Below are positions 57,219 through 64,000 of a DNA stretch of 64,000 bases, piece after piece (the stretch's first letter is position 1; each line of letters starts with the position of its first letter). Source of the DNA: Nephrocerus scutellatus. Lineage: Eukaryota > Arthropoda > Insecta > Diptera > Pipunculidae. Under the pieces are notes generated by a model. It worked only from the letters and a program-made list of their open reading frames with translations, searched no databases and was not told where the DNA came from. The position numbers were made by a program, and so were the translations under genes. The stretch spans positions 118,027,908-118,091,907 of the forward strand of contig OX352763.1 of NCBI GenBank assembly GCA_947095585.1, given 5' to 3'.

Positions 57219-57937
57219 CTGCAAGGAAATAAAAAAAAACAAAGATATTTAGTTTACACACTCACAAGGTAAATAAAAGTAAAATAAAATTTATCACTCC
57301 ATCTACGAGGTTTGCTCGATACGACAAAATATTAAAAACAACAACCACTCTGTTAATTTTTCGAAAATCATCTGGGAGTTTCTCTGGATATTGCGAACGG
57401 AAGAGGGCATATGGCGATCCTCCTGCGCCACAAAACATGATAAGTGTCGGCCGCAACCGTAAAATACCCAATTGCTCCGAAACGTAATACAATGCCTCGG
57501 ATACGGACTGATATTTTGTTGACGACCTTTAGCTATCGTACACGTACAACGATCGGTTTCTGGAACGTTAAGACCCTCCTCGAATCACTCCATGAAGGAC
57601 CTCAAAGGAAGGAAGCGACAATACTATGCTTAAGCAAGTGATGGGAGTTCACGGTTTGGTGAACAGAACGATAACGGAGAGCGTTATGTGGACTTCTGTA
57701 ATACCAATCGCCTAGTCATTGGATGTACGCTGTTTAAGAAAAACACCTGCCACAAATCATCTGGGTCTCAACTGACAGACAAAGAAAATCGATCCAGATT
57801 GATCACATTGTGATGACATTGCCGCTTCAGAAATTGCCTTTTAGACGTCCGCAACAGACGTGGAGCGATATCGGTCAAGAGCGAGATCACCATCTTATGT
57901 TAGCTTTTATACGCCTTCGCACTGCATCCGTCAACAG

Positions 57938-59070
57938 TAGTGATGAGCAAAATTGGTCTTGGTCTTGCAGTCTTGTCTTGGTCTTGCAAAAAATGCAAGA
58001 CCAAGACCAAGACCAAGACCAAGACTGCAAGACTGCAAGACTCTTGCATTTAAAGTTATGTAATTTCTCTGTTGATATTTATTTTTAAAACCTACATATG
58101 TCGTATGTTTTTTTTGTATACGAGAAGGTACATATATAATCCTTAATCCAAACTTAAAAACCCAGACAGAAGATCTTCAGCGAGTCTGTTGTGTCTGGCT
58201 GTAGTATTTACAGGCATATGTATGTGTTCATATACACATAGATTTAGATTGCTACTTCCTCATAATTTTATATTTTTGGGTTTTTCTTGTTATAGGTTTT
58301 TTCATGCTAGACAAGTCATATAAAAAAAAAACGTCAACAAAGACGTGTATGTCATGGCATCAGTTGCAAATAGAAATGTTGAAATTGACTGAGTTCTTTC
58401 GACAGAATAAGTCTAGACTTTCTTGAACAAATTTTATTCGAATTAACCGCTAAGCTTAAATGTTGATAGATTTGTGTGTATATGTATATAGGGTGTCCCC
58501 TTATTCGTGCACATTAATTTGGGTAATGATTCTTGGGTATATTCTAAGAAAAAAATCGTTCTAAAGTAAGGGTCTATTTCCAATGTTGACATCATTTATG
58601 GGGGATTTAAGAAAAAGCTTACTTTGGTGCACCCTGACCCATGTTAACGGAAATTGCTCTGTTAATACTTATGGTAGAAACTTCGTTTTGGTCTTTGTTT
58701 GTAGAATAAATACTAGGCATTGTAACTACGTTGAAGTATACGTTGATATCTTGTTTAAGTCTTCAGATATTCAAGTTCAATGCCTGTACCAGTTTTCTTC
58801 CGCATGCTTATTTTTGATTTTGACGTTATGCTAGAACAAAAATATGTACATACATACAACCATTTATACATACTTATATAGTTATTATTCAAAAAATCCT
58901 TTATTTTGCAAGACCGCAAGACCAAGACCAAGACTCAGCCTGCAAGACCAAGACCAAGACCAAGACTAATGGCACGAATGCAAGACCAAGACCAAGACTC
59001 GACTTGCAAGACCAAGACCAAGACCAAGACCGAGATGAAATGGTCTTGGTCTTGCGTTTGCTCATCACTA
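57938..59070. mobile_element. non-autonomous hAT-type element (1,133 bp)
   Basis: It starts TAGTGATGAGCAAA and ends TTTGCTCATCACTA, a perfect 14-bp terminal inverted repeat. It is flanked by the 8-bp duplication GTCAACAG (57930-57937 and 59071-59078). An 8-bp duplication with a TAGNG-type end is characteristic of hAT elements. Removing it restores the LRTASVNSNRSN reading of the host LINE. The interior has no transposase; both subterminal regions are rich in AAGACC hexamer arrays (57985-58035 and 58905-59055). Confidence 0.93.
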
Positions 59071-59263
59071 GTCAACAGCAACCGCTCAAACTTTCACAAC
59101 ATAACCAGGTTCAATACTGATAGGCTTAGGGAACCCAAAGTGCGTAAACAATACAGGGACCATCTTGCATTAGAAGCAGAAATAATCAACAGCATACCGC
59201 AGGAGAACGTGGACGACCACTGGAATGCTGTGAAAAAGGTTTTTGTATCTGGGGCACGCACCT

Positions 59264-59885
59264 TAGAGTTGGGTAGTTCCGGACCTATATAGTTCCTGGA
59301 ACTATGTCCTCTGTCGGACACGTTTCCTATCTTTCCGAAAACTGAACCATAGCATATCCATATAGTTCCGAGTGCACAGAACGTATCAACGTCGTAAACG
59401 AATGAAACGAAAGAAAATAAACATATGTCTTTCTTTTTTTGGACGGAAACTACACATGAACATGGTGAAATTAACGCTATAATGGAATCGAAGCTATTTG
59501 TGGCACTGTAGCAATAGAACGAGTAGAAATTTAAAACTCATGCAAACTCCATAAATCGAGCACAATGGGTTGCTGTAGAAGTAGCAGAAGTAATAGTTGG
59601 TTATATTTTAACTCGTACTAGAGCTACTGCTACACATTGTGTTAAAGAGAAAAAAAGAAAACATGATGTCTATTCACGAACGAAATATACCGTAATCGTT
59701 CTTGCATATGGTATGTTCATAGATACTGCTCAACCATCAACCAATCCCTATCAAAACTTTCTTTCCACGTAAAAATGTCCATGGAACTATATAGTTCCGC
59801 GGACATGTTTCCGGGAACTAGTTCCTTTCAAAAAAAGAAACGTTCCGTGTTCGTTCCACCATTGGAACTGTTTCGCGCAACTCTA
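59264..59885. mobile_element. non-autonomous hAT-type element (622 bp)
   Basis: It starts TAGAGTTG and ends CAACTCTA (8-bp perfect inverted ends), flanked by the 8-bp duplication ACGCACCT (59256-59263 and 59886-59893). Its interior is non-coding and its ends contain clustered GTTCC/GGAAC words (for example TATAGTTCCTGGAACTAT and GGAACTATATAGTTCC). It interrupts the same LINE copy as the element at 57938 but is unrelated to it in sequence. Confidence 0.92.
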
Positions 59886-61760
59886 ACGCACCTACATCGG
59901 TAAAAGGCCGAATAAACACTGCACATGGATATCGGCAGACACCTGGAGTCGGATCGATGCGGACGGAGCGTAAAGCAATCAAGGCTCGAATTTCAGCGCC
60001 CTCAGCAGTAGAGAGAGCCGAGCTAAAAGCCCGATATCGCATCAAAAAGAAGGAAGTGCAGCGTAGTGTAAGACGGGACAAACAACAGTACATCGATTCG
60101 CTTGCCTCAATAGCCGAATAGCAGCAAGAAGGGGTGACAGTAGGATTGTCTATAACATCATCAAAAGGAGTTCAATGGTGGTCGAAACTCTAAACAACAT
60201 CCAGTGAAGTGTTTAGATTGTGACCTTTTGATGTTGGATGAGGAGCGTAGCTCACTAGATGGAGAGAACATTTCGCTACAGTCCTTAACCACTTAGAAGA
60301 TTGTGATATAATCTCGAGTGCTAATGAATCTTCCGAAGAGATAAATTCCCGAATGATCACTGGACCTCCCAGTAAAACCGAAATAACAGCAGCAATCAAG
60401 TCTCTAAAGAAAAATAGAGCGGTGGGTATTGACAGTATCCGTGCTGAAATATTCAAAGCGGCGCCAAGCACATCGGCTGATCTTCTAAACCCGTTCATAT
60501 GGAGAGCGTGGGAAAGTGATCAATTTCCCCAAGAGTGGAAAAGAGGGATGATCGTCAAGCTTCCAAAAAAAAGGAAATCTTATGGACTGTGGAAACTGGA
60601 GAGGTATATGCGTTATACCGGCCGTAGCCAAGATAATAGCTAGAATCATATTAGAACGCGTTAAGGAGCATTTAGATTCAACTCTCGACGTCGAACAGAC
60701 AGGCTTTCGCTCTGGATCCTCTTGCATCGATTACATAAACACCTTGCGGATCATAATAGAACAATGCGTTGAGTACAGATCTCCGCTACTTCTTCTGTTC
60801 ATCGACTTCGAGAAGGCTTTTGACAACTTAAATCTGGTTGGCACTACGCAGGAGGGGTATCCCAGAAAAGCTTATAGCTATTATCAAAGCTAAATACGAA
60901 GGAAGTAAATGTCACGTCTTACACAACGATAAGGTGTCCGAGGAATTTGAAGTCCAAAGTGGAGTACGTCAGGGGTGCATACTATCACCGCTGTTATTCC
61001 TGGTGGTCGTCAGCGATGTACTCCGTGCAGCACTGACGGTAGGGAACATTAGAATTTTGTGGACTATGACAACTTACCTTAAACACCTATACTACTCTGA
61101 CGATGTTTGCCTGCTCTAACATCGGATAATGATGGCCCAAAGTCTAAAAACCGGAGCAAGCAAAGTGAGGCTCAAGATAAACACTGCCAAAAACAATAGC
61201 TCTGAACACAGAACTCTCAGCTCAACATTGTTGGAGAGGTAGTCAAAAAGGTGACAACTTTCTATACTTAGGAAGTGGGGTCTCGGCTGATCGCGGTGGC
61301 ACCGTACTGGATGTCAAAATCGGGAAAGTAAGGGTTCGGAATGCTATCGAAAGTCTGGAGAAGCAATGTTTTCAGCTTAAGAACTAAGCTTCGACTGTTC
61401 CGCTCCAACGACGAATCAGTACTTGGAAAGTGGATACCACTACCGCGCGCAAGCTGCAATCTTTCGTAAGCAAGTGCCTACGTATCATCTTGACGATCTT
61501 CTTGCCCAATCATATATCTAACGACGAACTTCATCGGAGAACGGGCCAAGAACCTATAGACGTTATTGTGCAAAGGAAAAAGTGTTAGTGGATTGGACAC
61601 ACACTACGGCGCGACGACAACTCCATTGCGAAATATGCCATACAATGGAATCCGCTCATCCAGGCAGATAGAACAGCGGGACGCCCTAGGAGAACGTGGC
61701 GCAGGACAGTCGAGGAGGAAGCAGGGTCCTTGGGAATGAGTTGGAGGCAGCCCACCAAAA

Positions 61761-62389
61761 GTAACATTGAATGATGAATTTATGGACGTGATGCAAATAA
61801 TGGGACAAATGTTTATCAAAAATTGTGTGCTTATCGGGTTAGTTGAAGCAGTGTGTGTGCATATTCAGCAACAAAGGTTTGACAAATCGCAATAGATATC
61901 GAACAACCCTCCTTTGTACATGTATCTACATATAGCGAGGCTTTCTCTAAACAAAAAAAATAAACTTTTTACATTTTCTAAACTTTTTCTTTCTCTCCGA
62001 CTCTCTTAATCGACATCCATGTACCGATGTAAACGCTAAATACACCTCTGGGACACCTTCGAGTTTTCACAAACTTCCAGCAATTTCGTCCGAGAAAAAG
62101 TTCGGACAAAAAGTTGCTGACCATTCAAACGTCACCCCATACTTAACATTAAAACATAAAGTACTTGGAGGATGTCCTTCACAAGGAACAAATAGTATGT
62201 ATCGAAGTAAGGTTTTGCTGAATCGCAAAAGAAAGGATACAACTTTTTTGTGTGGCATTCATTCCATGCATGTCATGTAAGCCAATACATTAGGATATTT
62301 TATCTGCAATAACTTTGAAGCAGACGAACTTTTTTAAACATTCGAGGTTATTGGGTTGGGAAAGGTGCGAATACCTAGGAAAGGTTCGG
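61761..62389. other. intron or flank, no recognisable gene
   Basis: AT-rich unrecognised sequence between two LINEs. Confidence 0.45.
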
Positions 62390-63790
62390 TGACTGTATTT
62401 GCACGCCGATAACCTTTTCTTTCGTCTTTCCCTTTCACAAGGAGAATTTCCTCAAATTTGGAAGACCTCTTTCATAAGCCCGATACAGAAAAAAGGATCA
62501 AAGAATAATGTAACTAATTATTTCCCCATTGTTAATCTTTCCCATATACTCAAACTGTTCGAAAGTATTTTATAGGAAGCCTTAAGCAAAGACTCTTATT
62601 TCTTCCAACCAACATGGCTTTCTAAAAGCTAGATCAACAACCAATAACCTCGTTGAATTTGTCTCCTTCGCACTTTCAGCCTTAGCATTAGAGAGTGGCA
62701 ACAAAGTCGACGTTGTTGCATCTGTTTTAAGAAAACCTTTTGATAAGATATCTCATCAAGTATCCTTTTTAAATTTTGCCTGCCCTCGGCTCTGATCCCA
62801 TATTGTTAAAATGGATATCTTTTTATCTGGAAAACCGTCTTTATAGTGCTCACTTCAGATCCGTCTTATCGACCACATTTTTGGTAACCTCTGGTGTCCC
62901 ACAACGCAGCCATTTAGGTCCCGTTCTCTTCATACTAACTATAACAACATTCTGCGCGCGCTCTCTCTCTCTCTCTACGCTGACGATACCAAATTATTCA
63001 AATACATTTCTTTCCACAATACTCCTGTCTCCTTCAATAAGTCCTAGTTAATGAAGAAAAAAGACCTAGTTCCTCAAAAATAGCTTAGAGCTAAATATCA
63101 CCAAATGCTAATCTATTACCTTATCAGGGATGTGCAGCAAGCTCCCTCCCAGACATTATGTTCTCCACGGCCAACCTATATTCCGCGTGCAATCCTGTCG
63201 TGACCTTTGCATATTGCTCGACTCGGAGCTAAATTTCCGTTCTCATATTGATGAAATAGTTCTTAAAACTAACGCATCACTTGGCTTTGTCAAACGGTGG
63301 TCCAAAGGGATCCATCCCTTATGTGACCTACATCACTTTTGTCCGTCACTTTTTTTTGAGTACGCTAGACAAGCGTGGTCCCTATTTCATCAAGTTCATG
63401 TGTCCAGAATCGGGAGCATCCAATGTGGTTTTCTGCGATTTGCTCTTCGTGTTCTACATTGGGACAATTATCTTAGTCTGCCTCACTACCTTGACCGCGT
63501 CAACCTCATATACTTGCTGACATTCTTTTCATACATTGCCTCCTCTTAAGCTCCGTCGATTGCGCGTCTCTACACTACTCGATATTCTTTAAAAGTAGCC
63601 CTCATAATCTACGATACCAGTCTCTGTTTTATCTACCAACATAGCGCAATATGTATCACTCTAACGAACCAATCTCCCGTATGCTGCAGAAGGTTAACTT
63701 TAACCTTACCGTTTTCGATTTTAACCCCAGCCCTCTATGCCTTAAACTTGATCTCATTCCCCTTAGCTTGTAATAAGCCATATAAATTGG
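62390..63790 (+). mobile_element. jockey-like LINE, RT to C-terminus
   Basis: It encodes GEFPQIWKTSFISPIQKKGS (start of RT), QHGFLKARSTTNNLVEFVSF-type sequence near 62610, LGSDPILLKWISFYLENRLY, TSGVPQRSHLGPVLFILTIT (motif B, 62890-62950) and LYADDTKLFKYISFHNT at 62974-63025, with YADD intact. The C-terminal frame 63130-63549 gives VQSCRDLCILLDSELNFRSH then SLGFVKRWSKG. Frameshifts near 62580 and 63045 and missing motif A residues (KPFDKISH) show it is inactive. It is antisense to eag, outside the visible exons. Confidence 0.85.
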
Positions 63791-63850
63791 GGATATTGAT
63801 ATTGAATCTAAGGATGCCTCGCTTTTTACAGTTTTCTATATTCGATATGT

Positions 63851-63925
63851 GGGCACTGTGGCTCAGTGGAAAAGCGCAGGGCTATTGAGGGGTTCGTGAT
63901 TCGAATCCCAGTAACACCGGTGTCC
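63851..63925 (+). repeat. tRNA-like SINE head or tRNA pseudogene
   Basis: GGGCACT can pair with GGTGTCC. An A-box-like TGGCTCAGTGG and a B-box-like GATTCGAATCC are correctly ordered. The anticodon stem does not pair and extra bases lie between the T arm and the acceptor, so it is not a working tRNA. It is followed within about 15 bp by an antisense LINE fragment. Confidence 0.55.
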
Positions 63926-63939
63926 AAAAAGTATTTTTC

Positions 63940-64000
63940 GCGGTGTCCTACCTCTCGCGATTAGCTGACAAACGTACCGAGTGTAATATCTTGTCATGGA
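63940..64000 (-). mobile_element. RTE-like LINE fragment, same segment as 38912-38980
   Basis: CGGTGTCCTACCTCTCGCGATTAGCTGACAAACG followed by GTGTAATATCTTGTCATGGA matches 38919-38980 with few changes. In the minus frame this encodes the region just after YADDICLL (RYYS.., RLLREVGHR). The copy runs off the window. Confidence 0.75.

Larger units (their letters stand above)
57438..61760 (+). mobile_element. RTE-like LINE, family A-related copy e, carrying two nested hAT-type insertions
   Basis: It parallels RTE-A from the 5' region (GCCTCGGATACGGACTGA, TTTCTGGAACGTTAAGACCC at 57560). It continues with [18 protein letters not shown] sequence, LRTASVN, an insertion, then RFNTDRLREPKVRKQYRDHL (59110-59170), VDDHWNAVKKVFVSGAR, a second insertion, and RRDKQQYIDSLASIAE. 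The RT follows with [68 protein letters not shown] and LYYSDDVCLL at 61082-61118 (YSDD). It ends [20 protein letters not shown] at about 61760 without the usual 3' tail. Several frameshifts are present. It is more diverged from copies a-d than they are from each other. Confidence 0.9.

Noticed and set aside
58906..59292. 128-codon open frame with KTKTQPARPRPRP-like repeats
   Set aside because: It reads through the AAGACC array of the hAT-type element and out into the LINE; it is a junction artefact.
63851..63925. Functional tRNA gene
   Set aside because: The anticodon stem is not paired and extra bases lie between the T arm and the acceptor; it is listed only as tRNA-like.
57219..64000. First eag coding exon
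   Set aside because: No minus-strand ATG frame ending in the required phase with EAG-like N-terminal sequence was found.

Overview
The window is nuclear DNA from a fly. It is AT-rich, has very long introns filled with decayed transposable elements, and carries the potassium-channel gene ether-a-go-go (eag) on the minus strand. The close match of the predicted eag peptides to Drosophila EAG, together with the RTE, CR1/jockey, R1/Loa-like, mariner, hAT and Gypsy-like repeats, points to a cyclorrhaphan dipteran with a TE-rich genome. A tephritid or similar fly is my guess; the species cannot be fixed from the sequence.

Layout: almost everything lies inside eag, read right to left. Nine consecutive coding exons can be chained with matching splice phases: 57218-57098 and 32534-32422 (PAS domain), 10028-9897 (end of PAS), 9428-9322 (linker), 6400-6257 (S1), 5884-5788 (S1-S2), 4271-3925 (S2-S5), 3856-3698 (turret and pore helix) and 3374-3302 (selectivity filter and start of S6). 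The N-terminal exon lies beyond the right edge. The rest of S6, the C-linker, the cyclic-nucleotide-binding homology domain and the tail lie beyond the left edge. Two introns exceed 22 kb (10029-32421 and 32535-57097).

Inside the 22.4-kb intron, on the opposite strand, sits a compact four-exon gene (13756-15113) with an F-box-like N-terminus, short introns and a poly(A) signal. It resembles no transposon protein I know and is the best candidate for a little-described gene here. A tRNA-Lys(CTT) gene lies in the 24.6-kb intron at 56428-56500, minus strand.

The remaining sequence is mobile DNA: at least five copies of an RTE-like LINE (called RTE-A here), other RTE-like families (B, C), CR1/jockey-type and RNase-H-bearing R1/Loa-type LINE pieces, two mariner relics, Gypsy-like LTR remnants, and two non-autonomous hAT-type elements nested in one RTE copy with perfect 8-bp target duplications. 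Several tandem arrays stand out: a 62-bp satellite built from 31-bp halves and 124-bp dimers (16.85-17.84 kb), a ~37-bp minisatellite (7.64-8.34 kb), and a ~155-bp array whose unit is the catalytic core of a LINE reverse transcriptase (28.6-29.66 kb). No bacterial features, CRISPR arrays or operons are present. Family names such as RTE-A are labels for this report, not database names.
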